Below, piece after piece: positions 10,156-20,839 of a DNA stretch of 64,000 nt; positions within the stretch are counted from its first letter, which is position 1; every line of letters starts with the position of its first letter. Source of the stretch: Fulvia fulva. Taxonomy: Eukaryota > Ascomycota > Dothideomycetes > Mycosphaerellales > Mycosphaerellaceae. Location of the stretch: the NCBI RefSeq assembly GCF_020509005.1, contig NC_063016.1:1798001-1862000 (forward strand), written 5' to 3'. Made by a program: the position numbers and the translations under genes. Under the pieces are notes generated by a model. The model saw nothing but the letters and a program-made list of their open reading frames with translations. It was not told where the DNA came from and did not search any database.

Positions 10156-13047
10156 ATGGACACACAACAACCCCAGAGTGCGCATGACATCGACCGAATC
10201 GATGTCCAGACCCAATACGAAGTCTTCAAGCCAACTAAGTTCGGAGTCCAGCAGCCCTTCTTGTACTGCGACACTGCCTGCACTGGAAGAATCGACCAGG
10301 CGGCCCAGGTCGTGGACAGATCTGGACTGACCAAAGCCGAAGAAGCATACATCAGCCAGTGCATGGTGCAGTACGCGAGAGAGCACTTCGGCGGAAATGG
10401 CTTCGACATCTGGGCTACCGTCGGTGGTAAGACTCGCTTTCTCGTTGATCCTCAGGCGTATCCAGAAGCGGCTGAAGTGCTGAAAGAAATGAAAGGTCTT
10501 CGTGCGGTTCTGAAGGTGTACGAAACCAAAGGCTATCCATACCGAACCCGACACGATGATCTCTCTGGTCGGTCGTCGGGGCCCGATGATCCTCGGCCTA
10601 TATTCAGCAACGACTACAAGCGGATGTACCTGCCAGAGGATCACAGGCTTCGTCAGACCCATGGCCTACGCTTCAGGTGGTCGAAGGTCGAGTTGTGGCA
10701 AGACACGGCCTATGACAACAACGAGCTGGATGTAGAATATGACGTCCTCGAAAAAGAGATCAACGAAAAGGTTGGGTCTGAGAAGATCACCGACTTTCGC
10801 CTCTATCAGGTTGAGGTCAAGATCCATACCAAGGAAGTTAGCCTTCGCGATCTTGTGGGTCTCATGCTCACTGCCAACAACATCTTCCAGTCTAATGCCG
10901 CAAGAGATTTGGTCAACGCTTTCTTGACCAAGGAGTACATCAGCTCGGAGAGTGTGGTTCGTCACGACAACAAGTTCTATGATTTGACCGATAAGCGAAC
11001 CGAGACCCTTCAAGGTCTCAAGCGTGTCACAGGTGCTGCTCGAATCCTCGGCATCAACTTTGTAGGCGAGGTGGTCATGTTGAGCAGGTCAGTCACCAAC
11101 TCCTTTTTGCCGATGGGACCAGTGTCGGACTTCTTGCAAACCCGCTTCGGACAGCCACGTTCTGACTCAGATGATTTCTATCTCGAAAACATGCGCTCTA
11201 CGTTGCGAGGCAGATTCGTCCGGACCTCCAGCCAGACCAAAGCTATAGCTGAGATACCTGGCGACCTGTCACATGCTGTCGTGCCAGAACATAAGCACAA
11301 GGACTGGCCGAACAATAAAGCCAACATGTTGCTCTTCCCTTACATGCCTGCACTCAACCTTGGTGCCATGCAGCGGCCAGTCATGATGCCACCGGAGCTA
11401 TGCACCTTGACTCCCATGCAAAGCATCAAGACGAAGCAGGGTATAAGACCACAACGTGGGGCTGCAGCTGTAGAACTCGGGCAGGCAACAACGTCCACTG
11501 CCAATACGAACGAGAACACAGAGATCACAGACAACGTCGTCTCCCAATCGATCAAAAAGCCTGACGCGAGCACTTTGGATACCCAGTTCCAGCGCCTTTA
11601 CACGAAAGAAATGAAGCCGGAATTTCTCTTCGTTGAAGTCACTATGGCTCACGGGGAGCGTGCTGAAACCTGCAGTTGGACGAAACTACAGCACGACCTT
11701 GCCGAACACATACGAGTGAAGGACTGCGAGCCAGAGTGTAAGACTTTGTCGCTCAACTTCGATCCTGCTGACTCAGGGCTCATTGATAAGTGGACCGAGG
11801 AGCTGAGCAAGCTCGCAAAGGAAAGACGGCCGGATCGTAAGCACTTCTTGATCGCAGCCATCCCAGCCGGCCAGCACAACAAGCGTATTTATCAGGCTTT
11901 GAAGAACATATGTGACATGGCTGTCGGGCTCCAAAGCTTTATCGTTGGCGCTGGTACCCTTGGTCAGAAGCTGGACAAGGACATCGATTCAGGGAAGCTG
12001 GTATCCAAGCCCGCTTCATCGAAGTCTCCTGCTGGTAATGTGCTGCACAGAATGCGTCTACGCAACCCGGCAATGTTTTTGCCTCACAATCCTGACAAGG
12101 GCCAAGTCTATGACCTGGCTGTGGCGGTACATATTGCACCAATATCAAAGAACAAGGATGGCGCCCTCAGCAGCGATCTCTTCCTCATCTCCATCGTCGC
12201 TCGTAGCATGGAAAGTGCCACGGAGTACTACACCGATATCTCGCTGGTCAATGTCGACGATCAAATGCTGATGGATCCAATGCGCAAGGTCGCGTTCCTT
12301 CTGTCACACGCTGGAAAGCCAAAGGGTGGACGAAAGCACCGCATCACCGTCTTCCGCTCCGGCGTGATGCCTCACAAGCATGCCGCTGAGCATGGTGCTC
12401 AGCTCGCGCTCCGTGTCAAGCCGAGCAAGGCACCCGATGTTCATACAGTATCGACTGCTACCGCTGCACGCGAGTTTGCACAGCTTGAGAGCCACCTGAA
12501 GGAATTCTCTGCAGAGAAGCGGATTCAGGCAGCATACATTCTTGTCGGCGAAGACAGGAGCATCATCGGTGCTACAGATCCAACACAGGCGACTGCTCAG
12601 AGGACCGATGCTGGTCGAACACCCAAGGCTACCACAGTCCTCAGAACGACTAACATCCATGATTCCATGCGTGAGCAAAAGGCTTCGCTGCGACACGTCA
12701 GCTTGGCGAAGGACACACGAGCGCCCGCTACTGTCTCTATCAAACATATTGGTGGCTCTGTTGCTTCAGCAGCCGTCGAAGAGGATCGAAGTGCTTTGGT
12801 TGATCCGGCCAACGCTCAGAACGCAGCCAACGCCTTCGCGAACGCATTGGAACGCCTGTCCAGTGTCTTCCGTGACGATCACCTTGGTCTCTACAACACC
12901 AAGTGGCCCGTTCCCACTCATCTTGCCCGACTCGCAGCAGACAGAGCCGAACTTCACCTCGCACGGGACGCTGCGGGCAATTTGAACCCCACGGCTGGCC
13001 TTCAACCCATCGCTCAAGGAGTTTGCGACACCCTCTACTACGTCTAA
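10156..13047 (+). CDS. Highly divergent Argonaute-like protein (PAZ/MID/PIWI), apparently slicer-dead
   Basis: Argonautes bind small RNAs and guide silencing. This intronless 963-residue protein has Argonaute order and length. The start is the ATG at 10156 in a good context (TCAAAATGG). N and linker-1 part at about 270-330: the block NKFYDL..ETLQGL..V followed by LGINFVGEVVMLSRS and FLPMGPVSDFL, where Argonautes have the linker-1 GxxxWRGFFQS and LNVDVS..FYKPGPV blocks. PAZ-like end near 410-425 (MPPELCTLTPMQSIKTKQ). MID-like stretch FLIAAIPAG..IYQALKNICD, with Y579-x3-K583-x3-D587 as in the 5'-phosphate pocket. PIWI-like region from about 640. By eye, the three catalytic positions read V658 (VAVHIAP, usual GADVTHP), S735 (VFRSGV, usual FYRDGV) and H922 (PVPTHLA), so two of the Asp residues seem absent. 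Family inferred from scattered motifs; not a standard QDE-2/SMS-2 type. Tandem repeats follow the stop. Confidence 0.7.
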   Translation: MDTQQPQSAHDIDRIDVQTQYEVFKPTKFGVQQPFLYCDTACTGRIDQAAQVVDRSGLTKAEEAYISQCMVQYAREHFGGNGFDIWATVGGKTRFLVDPQAYPEAAEVLKEMKGLRAVLKVYETKGYPYRTRHDDLSGRSSGPDDPRPIFSNDYKRMYLPEDHRLRQTHGLRFRWSKVELWQDTAYDNNELDVEYDVLEKEINEKVGSEKITDFRLYQVEVKIHTKEVSLRDLVGLMLTANNIFQSNAARDLVNAFLTKEYISSESVVRHDNKFYDLTDKRTETLQGLKRVTGAARILGINFVGEVVMLSRSVTNSFLPMGPVSDFLQTRFGQPRSDSDDFYLENMRSTLRGRFVRTSSQTKAIAEIPGDLSHAVVPEHKHKDWPNNKANMLLFPYMPALNLGAMQRPVMMPPELCTLTPMQSIKTKQGIRPQRGAAAVELGQATTSTANTNENTEITDNVVSQSIKKPDASTLDTQFQRLYTKEMKPEFLFVEVTMAHGERAETCSWTKLQHDLAEHIRVKDCEPECKTLSLNFDPADSGLIDKWTEELSKLAKERRPDRKHFLIAAIPAGQHNKRIYQALKNICDMAVGLQSFIVGAGTLGQKLDKDIDSGKLVSKPASSKSPAGNVLHRMRLRNPAMFLPHNPDKGQVYDLAVAVHIAPISKNKDGALSSDLFLISIVARSMESATEYYTDISLVNVDDQMLMDPMRKVAFLLSHAGKPKGGRKHRITVFRSGVMPHKHAAEHGAQLALRVKPSKAPDVHTVSTATAAREFAQLESHLKEFSAEKRIQAAYILVGEDRSIIGATDPTQATAQRTDAGRTPKATTVLRTTNIHDSMREQKASLRHVSLAKDTRAPATVSIKHIGGSVASAAVEEDRSALVDPANAQNAANAFANALERLSSVFRDDHLGLYNTKWPVPTHLARLAADRAELHLARDAAGNLNPTAGLQPIAQGVCDTLYYV

Positions 13048-13252
13048 CAACACACGCTCTCACCAAAGATTGGACCGACACCTTCTTTGCACGACACTCT
13101 TTCAAAAAACACTTACCAAGTCCTCGTCTCCAACAGAGGCCAGCTCCAACCGAGCTGTGTCATGCTCATCTCACGCTTGCTGAGAACGACTGGCATCTTT
13201 CTGCTTTATATGTACAACATCGACTGGCTTCTGGGATTATGATTTGGATTGT

Positions 13253-13402
13253 TTCTTCGCGATAGCCTCAATGGCTGAGTCGTGCCTGTGTATCTTCGGG
13301 GAAAGGGTGCTGGCTAATTGTTTTCGGATGGGAATTGGTTCCTCGCGATAGCCACAATGGCTGAGTCGTGTCTCAGTATCTTCGGGGAACGGCGCTGGCT
13401 AA
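13253..13402 (+). repeat. Two-copy direct repeat downstream of the Argonaute-like gene
   Basis: Two imperfect copies of about 66 bp (13253-13318 and 13336-13402) sit about 200 bp after the stop codon. Each contains GCGATAGCC..AATGGCTGAGTCGTG, then GTATCTTCGGGGAA, then GCTGGCTAAT. Within each copy AGCC...GGCT forms a short hairpin. It may be a structured 3' UTR element or a plain tandem duplication. Confidence 0.75.
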
Positions 13403-13506
13403 TCATGTACTCTGAAAATAGGGATTCTGCTTTCAATACCTCATATCGTCTCATATCTAACTAGCGGTGTTCATTCCAAGTGTCATAGCTTACAAGTTCT
13501 GTACTC

Positions 13507-14199
13507 CTACGACATCTGGTGTCTTCCATCATCGCCATTCTCGTATGGTCCACCTTCTTCCTTGACCAGACCATTCTGCTCATTCGCATCCTTTGATTGC
13601 TGCAACCACTCTGGCGCCTCGTCCTTGCCGCTCTCTTCCTCTTCATCGCCCCCTTCCTTCGTCTTGTGGACGGTCTGTGGGTCGTGCTCTGCTGGACTGT
13701 AGATTTGTCACAAGCTCGAGTGGCTGCGACGTGCTGGTGTTGATGAACTGATGCTGTGTGCCTGCTGGTACAGCAACGACGTCTGATGCTTTCACATCCT
13801 GCCTCTTGTTAGCGGGAAGCCAAGCATACGCGTTTAGTTCCCACTTGCCTGGTCCTTGCCTGCCACTGTAGCCTTCCCCTCACCACCTGTGAAAATCAGG
13901 ACTTGATCGACAGTGTGGACCTCGTCACCGATGTCACCTCCCACTGGGACCTCCATCGTCACGACTTGACTGTAGAGGCCGGTATGTAACACCTTCCTGA
14001 ACTGTCCGAAGGCTCTCACTTCCGAGGTAAGCTTGGGGAAGTAGACCATCTCATGCTTGGGAGGATCACGCGAGACCTTGGAGTCTTTGCCCCTGGTTGC
14101 CGGTGTCGTAGAGAATGCTCGTAGAGTCGTGGGTGGTCGTGGGACGTTTGGATAGAGCGCTCGTGCTGTACTTACGATAGCTCGACGCTGGAACAACAT
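13507..14199 (-). pseudogene. Mitochondrial-targeted cupin-domain protein, frameshifted
   Basis: Small single-domain cupin (double-stranded beta-helix) of the fungal 'cupin 2' type, function unknown. Exon 1 (14199-13849) begins with a typical presequence (MLFQRRAIVSTARALY, then an FSTTPATRG cleavage-like site), then VVTMEVPVGGDIGDEVH and QVLIFTGGEGKATV, cupin motif 1 style. The intron (13848-13799, 50 nt) uses a GC donor (CAG|GCAAGT) with a CTAAC branch point and a CAG acceptor. Exon 2 continues in frame with DVKASDVVAVPAGTQHQF (cupin motif 2) to LELVT. There one extra base in a run of three Ts on the plus strand (13704-13706) shifts the frame. The shifted frame continues as YSPAEHDPQTVHKTKEGGDEEEE and an acidic tail to a stop at 13507. 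This is either a real one-base insertion or an assembly error; the rest looks intact. Confidence 0.75.
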
Positions 14200-14456
14200 T
14201 GTGATGGTGGAAATGCCCCGAACGCGTTGGAGAGCTCATATGCATGCGATACATGATGCAACGGTCCGAACCGCGTGTCTTGCAGAAGTTGCAGGTGTTG
14301 ATCCTGCTGGTCGGAGAGGGGAGGTATGCGACCGAGGGGACCGATATCGTCGCCTGGAGAAGATGGCCCTGATTCATGTACATCATTACACACTAGACCA
14401 TACTCACAAAACCGAGAACTTTCAGGAAGCAAAGCATAGAAAGTAGCCCGGTCCAG

Positions 14457-17202
14457 TCACTGTCCTGAGCCGCCCATACGTATATCCTCCATCACGCCCC
14501 GAAAGCGACGCTCCTCACCTGTAACACCGCCTTTCCGAGCAACTCCGAAAGCATTCACGTTCCTGCCTTTCGTCTCACGCGGCGACGCCCTTCCCTGCTG
14601 TGAATTGGGTACTTTGACGAGCGTGAAGCCGTCGTCACTCTCGGGGCTGGAGGACGCTGTCCGCGAAGATCGAGAGCATGGAGACTCGGCCGAGGAGACT
14701 TGGTCTGTATATACTACAGTGACATCCGCTTCTGCAGAGTGGACCGGCGTTGCATGGCTTTGTGGTCGAGCAGGATTACCACCTGAGAAAGTCTTCGTCT
14801 TCAGGTTGTACTGCAGATCCTCAGTGTGGAAGGCAAGGTACAGTGCCAGCCACAATACTCTTTCAGCTCTGGCATCCTGCATAACAGAAGTCTCGATAGC
14901 CCTTCCATCATCCTCGCATTGAGCGTCGAACAGACCCGCAGGGAAGTAGGATTGAGTCCAGCTGAGGCCCCGGATGAGGTAGTCTTCGCTCAGTGGAGGG
15001 ACCGCGACCTTTGGATCGCGCGACAGGAAGACGCCTTGCCTGGAACACTCCAGAATGCGAGCACTGATCGGATAATGCTGTAGCAAAGCATTCAAGAACG
15101 ACGCCAAACCAGACCAAGACAACCGCCCTGTGCTGAACGGCATCCGAAACGTATGTTGGGGGTGACTATTAAGTAGGCGGAGGCGTAAAGAATGCAGACT
15201 ATGCAGAAAGACAAGATTGACGTGAAGGAAGCCGAGAGCGTTGTCCAGGATGGTGGCAAAGTTGTACTGTTGCAAGACGTGGTTGAAACTATCGATCCAG
15301 AAAGATGTGCCGAAAAGGAATGCTTGGGCGTCGGGCGTGTCATTGTTGTTGCCGAATGGTGAGGGAGGGTGGTTGGATGAGCCAGAAGGTCTACCTTTCT
15401 GCATGACCGTACTCATGATCATGGAGTATTGCTGAGCCAATGGGTTGGTAGGCGATCCATATTCAAGAATCGCTGCAGAATTCGTGATGGCGAAATAGGC
15501 ACCAAATTCTCGAAGCTTCGTAGGCTGTTCGACCAGAAGGCGAAGCGCATCGGAGCGTCCAAGGTCGATGACACGCTCATGGTTCCCAGTATAGTTCAAG
15601 GCGTGAAACGTGACGATACGAGCTTCGGCTGATTGAAAGCTGGTCTGCACTGTGTGCTCGTCTTGGACGATTGGGTTACACAGTGTCAATAGTGAATCCC
15701 GTGCGTTTGGAAACGGTATGACACAAGTCAAAGACTTGGTGTACAGACACAACTTGCGCAAGCTGGGTCTCTCCAATATCCCAAGATGGTGGTAGAGGCG
15801 ACCGATTGCTGGATGACGGTCGGAAGCCAGGATGTACCAGCGGGCAGCCACTCCTGAGCAGGACGTTAGTGTACAGGATGGGCGAGGTCACAGCCATGAA
15901 CACGTACCTCCCCATATGGCGTGAGCTTCCTTCTCCTCTTCAATGGCCATGCGATATCTCGCCAGGTCTCCTAGGCACTCAATCCACGTATCTGTAAAGG
16001 TTGGGACAGTCTCATAAAGTAAGGCCATCATCTGATAGGCCAGATAAATGAAGGCGAGCATGTAGTCTTGACTCCCAGGTCGGCGATGGCGTAAGACCTC
16101 CAGAAATGCGTGTATTCCGTGCTTCCACATTCTCGCAGGCATGCTGTATTTGGTGGCAAGACCTCGAAGTGCCGGTGTAGCAGACGGATGTTGAGTGGCC
16201 TGTGATGGGATTAGAGACTGTTGTTAACGTGATTCGTCCTGACTACTATACCATTAAGAAGTCGTGATGCTCGTAAAGGAGAGTACGGTGTAATGCTATC
16301 AACGCTTGCCACTGCTCTGCTCCAAGTTGCGAATTAGGATCGGCCGCTTGAGCAGCATCAATGTTAATACATTTAGCTTCCACCATCACAAGCCCAGCAT
16401 AGATGCCCTTCACCTCAGCAGCAAGCTGTTCTTGGGAGATCGGGGAGCTGTCGGGCTGGAGGATCAGTCCCGGATATCGACCATGAGGAGGCAGCTGTTT
16501 TCGTCCTTTCGACCGTAGTTGACCAACATCTTCTGCGATACCCTGTGAGACAGAAGCACCTGGAGACACAGAGGCACCTTGGACACAAGAGCTTGTATTC
16601 ATTCCCGAAGGATGTGGAACATAACCGGAGTCATTCCGGACAGGGAATTCTTTCAGTCTCTCGTGACTTTGAGCAAACGGGCTCACATGACACTTGGCCT
16701 CCATCATCCGTCTTCCGAGGCCTTCGCCTGACGTGGTCCGATGAAAGTTGAGCCGATCTGATGGACTTCGTCGCTGATGCTTAGGCGGTACTTCAGGGCT
16801 CCGCAGTGCTTCGGCGACTTTGGCACCACCGGACCATTTCAGCGATTGTCGTCCACCTGGCCTGCTAAGCTCGATACTGGCTCGACGTTTGGTGACATGG
16901 CCCGCGGCGCTCAAGATGCCTCGCTGTTGCTGTCGTTGCGGACTTGTGTTGCCGCTACGAGCTTGATCTAATGATAATCGACCCAAGATGGCAGTGGTAC
17001 TGGCACGAGGACTCTCGCCTCTGTCTGAGTCCGTTGAAGACGCATTGTTGTTGTCATCAAGTTCCATGAGCTCCTCCTCCGAAGAATGTTCAGAGGGAGA
17101 ATCGTATGTGGGCCCTGGGCTATATGCACCCTTGGTCCTTTGCTTTGTCAGTACTCTGTGGGCGTCACGGGAGGCCGCAGCAGGGCCAGTATCAGGCTGC
17201 AT
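14457..17202 (-). CDS. Est1/Smg7-type TPR protein (DNA/RNA-binding Est1 domain)
   Basis: Protein of the Est1/Ebs1/SMG5-7 superfamily: a 14-3-3-like TPR fold followed by an Est1-type nucleic-acid binding domain. Relatives act in telomerase recruitment or nonsense-mediated decay; fungi have several paralogues, so the role here is open. Exons 17202-16252, 16199-15908 and 15853-14457; introns of 52 nt (GTATAG..CACAG) and 54 nt (GTACGT..CTAAC..CTCAG). The joined product is 879 residues. The first ~250 residues are Ser/Pro/Arg-rich and disordered. The conserved part starts near EQWQALIALHRTLLYEHHDF, then ATQHPS..LATKYSMPARMWKHG, then IWGGVAARWYILASDRHPA and GRLYHHLGILERPSLRKL, the most diagnostic block. 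The C-terminus is again disordered. The start is the first Met of the long exon; an upstream exon cannot be excluded. Confidence 0.85.
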
Positions 17203-20200
17203 CGATGATGCGTCATATCGTTACGTACATCTCGCGACGACCATGCCCTGTTGCCTTCTGTGGCGAGATTGTCGCATGACAACAGTCGCTCCGGAAGGCA
17301 TCGGTCGCACCAGCACGGGCATATTGCTCAAGTGGCACTCCATGGTGCTTTCGACGCTGGTCTTGGCCTCTCGATGAAGGAAATGATGGATCCTTGTGAT
17401 TCATATCAGACTGGCGTGGTCGTCGCTGCTCCCGATGCACAAGGTGTTGGTTGACAAGCTAGAGCCACCAAGTCAGCTTCCGAGGCTCCCGGTGGTTTTC
17501 GGCACCAGCGGCCTGTGTGTCTGCTCAGTCGACGACCTTTGCCTCACATTCACGAACCTCACCTTGATGCAAAGAATGAGTCGGATGTGAGTTTCCTTGA
17601 TAACGACCGCATTCGCAGGAGAAGACTGGCCGCGAGTGTAGAAACGCGTGCAAAGGGTCCAAGTTCCGGAGCGCTGCGCCTGGTGGCTACGTGGACGCCG
17701 CGATGTCGGTGTTGCCCGTCTAGGCACGAGTTGCGACAATGCAGGCTGACAATGATAGCAAGCCTCACGGAACTGCGTTGGAGCTGCGCTTCTCAGCCGT
17801 GTTATCGTTCTTCCTGCGAACCAGGCAGGCGCAACAGGGCGTGCTCAAACGGTGTGCGGAATGCGAAGAATTGCTCAGCTCGTTGCCCGGAGGCGGGGGC
17901 GAACTAGACAGTAACGCTGGAAGAAGGCAACAGGTTCGCGTTTCCTGCAGCGCATATGCACATGTGTGCCACCCGCTGCACTGGCCTCTACTTTTGCGAG
18001 GCTTTCTGCCGCACCCTTCGTTTTTGTGAGGCCGCCCCTTTACAACTAGTCGCTCACACGGGCACACATGAGATCGCTTACCATGCCGGTGCGTACGGCC
18101 ATGAAAATACATCTTCACCTTGCTTCAAAGGAATGCGGGACATAACAAATTGCGCATCCATCGTGAATGCAACAGTGTCTCGGCCGTAATGCGGCCGCAA
18201 GGCAATCAGGCAATCAGGCAACCGTGAGGTTCGCCGCCTTCCCACATCAGACGGCACCATGTAGTCCACTCAACATCATCAGTCATGGACACACGATCCG
18301 TGCACGCCTTTTACGCCTCGTCGGAGACTGGTGCGCTGACCCGCCTTCGTTCGCGAACCGCCAGCCAATATGCTCCATATCTACACGCGGATGTTCCAAG
18401 TCTACAGTCAGGAGGCTGGTATAGTTCGAATCGTCGGCTGTCAGTAGAAGCGGTTCGCTGGCCACCTGCTGACGTGTTCTGGGGATAATTCTCGTGTCAT
18501 CGCGGAGTACGAGGCTATCCTGCCGCGGGCAAGGAGAAAGGCAGATCTCGGTCACCGGGTCAAAGACCTCAATCCGCTCGAAGGGAAAGGGCACTACCAT
18601 GTTCGCTGAGCGGCAAGGCGATTGATGTCGGCCCACCGACCCGTCATGGTCCGCGGATGCAAGGTCTTGTTGTGTAGGGCTCAGGAGGGCATCAATCTGG
18701 CTGTTTTGAGACGACCTCGCACAGCGTCCCATTGATGAGGTACACTGCTCAGAACCCCACAAATGGCCCTTACAGTGGTGGCGTAGATTGATAGTCATCT
18801 TAAGGTGCAGCTGTGCAGCAACATCCTGCCGAGATGACGGTGAACGCTCAGGACTACTCGCACATTTAGTGATTGGCCAGGCCTCGGCAACTGTGAGCGT
18901 TGGTTTTGCTTCTTGTCGAGATGGCTGCCACGCGGACGTGAACTCTCAAAGTCGATGCAGTGAGGGTTCATACCGTCCCAAGCCAAGAGTCCACCAGACC
19001 ACATGTGCTCTCCGATCAGACAAGCTTGGGATGCTCTGTCTCGAGATGCGGGAGATCGAAATCCCAACAGTGGATCTTAGGTGTGTACCGATACATTCTG
19101 GTTCACCTGGCTCGTCATCTCGTGGCATTTCGCTGGGAATGGAGGGCCACATCACCCAACCCCAGGCAGTGGTTTCTGTTATTGTTAGATTGAGGCCCCA
19201 TACAATGTATGGCATGCTCAGCAGACATGTCTCTGCGATCTGCCCTTCGCCCGGCTGCAGTATTTTGCCACATGCTGCGCAGTCTCGCCAGTCCCGCGTG
19301 GCGTCGAGTAGGGATCCCAGGTGTGATCGTGTTCGAGCCTCTTACGTCGAGAGTCAAAGAGCATGGTGTAGCGTGAGTGGATAACAGCATGCAGTGAGAC
19401 GACATATGCGATGGTGTGCTGGCTGCCTGAAAACAGGCAGCCTCGCTGTCTGATGAAGGTTTGTGCACAGTACACAGCGGTATAAGAGGGCGCCCGTGAC
19501 GTGGGCAGTTAGTGGGACAAACCGATGATGAAAACCTGTAGTGAAGGGTCACACTGTGTGCTACTGTGCTTTTGCCCAGCCAAACCACCATGAAGTAAGT
19601 AGAAAAGGTACATCTCGTGTAATTGCAACAGGCGAAGCGGCAGACTCCGATGATTGTAAGCTCGACTTCTGAGGCAAAAGCAGACATCCGCTGCTTCGCC
19701 AAGATTGGCACGGGACTGCTGCCGTGGCTCGCATTCATCATTTGCCAACCGTGATGGAACACGAGCTGTGTCGTGTGAGTTGTGGAAGCGTTGTGCCACA
19801 AGGCACAAGTCCGCCTCCCGACCTGTGTGATTGCTGCGAACGCAAGACTGCATCAATTCAGTAGTCAACGAGATCCACACAACACTTGCTGCAGAATGGA
19901 GACGTGTGTGGAATGCCGCCATCGCATGATTGCAAGCCATAAGCACACGATACCTTGTGCGTTGAAGACAGATCTCGCCACATTCCGGGCAGGGCGTAGA
20001 CTGTGCGGTTCTTTAGCCTTTCGTCGGCGAGCTGGAATGAAAGTGTGAGCTGAGAGCCGGCATTCCGGTCAGCTGCGTACACCACACCTGGGAACGCGAG
20101 GTACCTGTAATCATGTCTAAGCCAATGTGGGACGAATACGCAAGTCCATGGACCTCGCTGCCTCTTCACGAAGCACGCTCCGATGATCATGCGCCTATGT

Positions 20201-20739
20201 CTTACGTCGTTCTGCTGAGCTCATTGACTGGCCGCGTGCTGCATCGATGCCCTTCACAATTGCGTTGCAAGGTATTGCGAGCAGAGGCCCCAAACTTGGG
20301 CAGCGCTGTGCATTGCTGGTTCACGACGGCTTCGCCAAGCTATACGACCATCGTGCTACTTGTCGAAGCAGGCAGGCATCGATCGAGTCGCATTCGTCTC
20401 GGTGTTGTGCAAGATGACATGTCGTCGTGCGATTCGATCGTGTGGCTCTTCTTGCTTGCGGCCGGTCGGTTGGTGTGGTAAAGGAAGCTCATTGGAGTGT
20501 GTCGGCGCCCGTATGGCAGGATTATCCTCGTGAGGCGTGCAAGTCGTCGTGTCATGTATTTCTATCTCGTTAAGACCAGTGATTTGCAGGATGCAATAGC
20601 AAAAGCGTCAGGCTGAGATCCGGGGAAAGGAATGGAGTCGACTCCAAGGCTGCTTGACTACGGACGACCATTAGCGACTTCGGTGTAACAACTCAAAATA
20701 GCAATAGCGGCGCCGGACGAGGCCCGGTGCTATACTCGA
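17203..20739. other. Gene-poor stretch, no convincing coding region
   Basis: About 3.5 kb of normal base composition (CA and TG present) between the Est1-type gene and the RIP-mutated block. ORFs up to 228 codons occur on both strands but overlap each other, lack motifs and do not form believable exon chains. The longest, on the minus strand (19115-19801 and 18283-18798), are listed among rejections. Untranslated or regulatory DNA, or a strongly eroded old insertion, are all possible. Confidence 0.5.
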
Positions 20740-20839
20740 TTTAGATATATATAAATAAAGCAAGGGTAGAAACATACTTTTTATCGCTTTGCGATTAGCT
20801 ATAGAATATATATAAATTAATTAGTTTAACTAAGTAATA

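Noticed and set aside
10048..10662. 204-codon minus-strand ORF within the Argonaute-like gene
   Set aside because: It is the antisense of a well-formed long gene with conserved motifs on the plus strand.
14201..14446. 81-codon plus-strand ORF upstream of the cupin gene
   Set aside because: Opposite strand of the cupin gene's 5' region, no motif.
18283..19801. Minus-strand ORFs of 171 and 228 codons in the gene-poor stretch
   Set aside because: Cys/His/Arg-rich composition without domain, overlapping ORFs on both strands, and no matching splice signals that join them.
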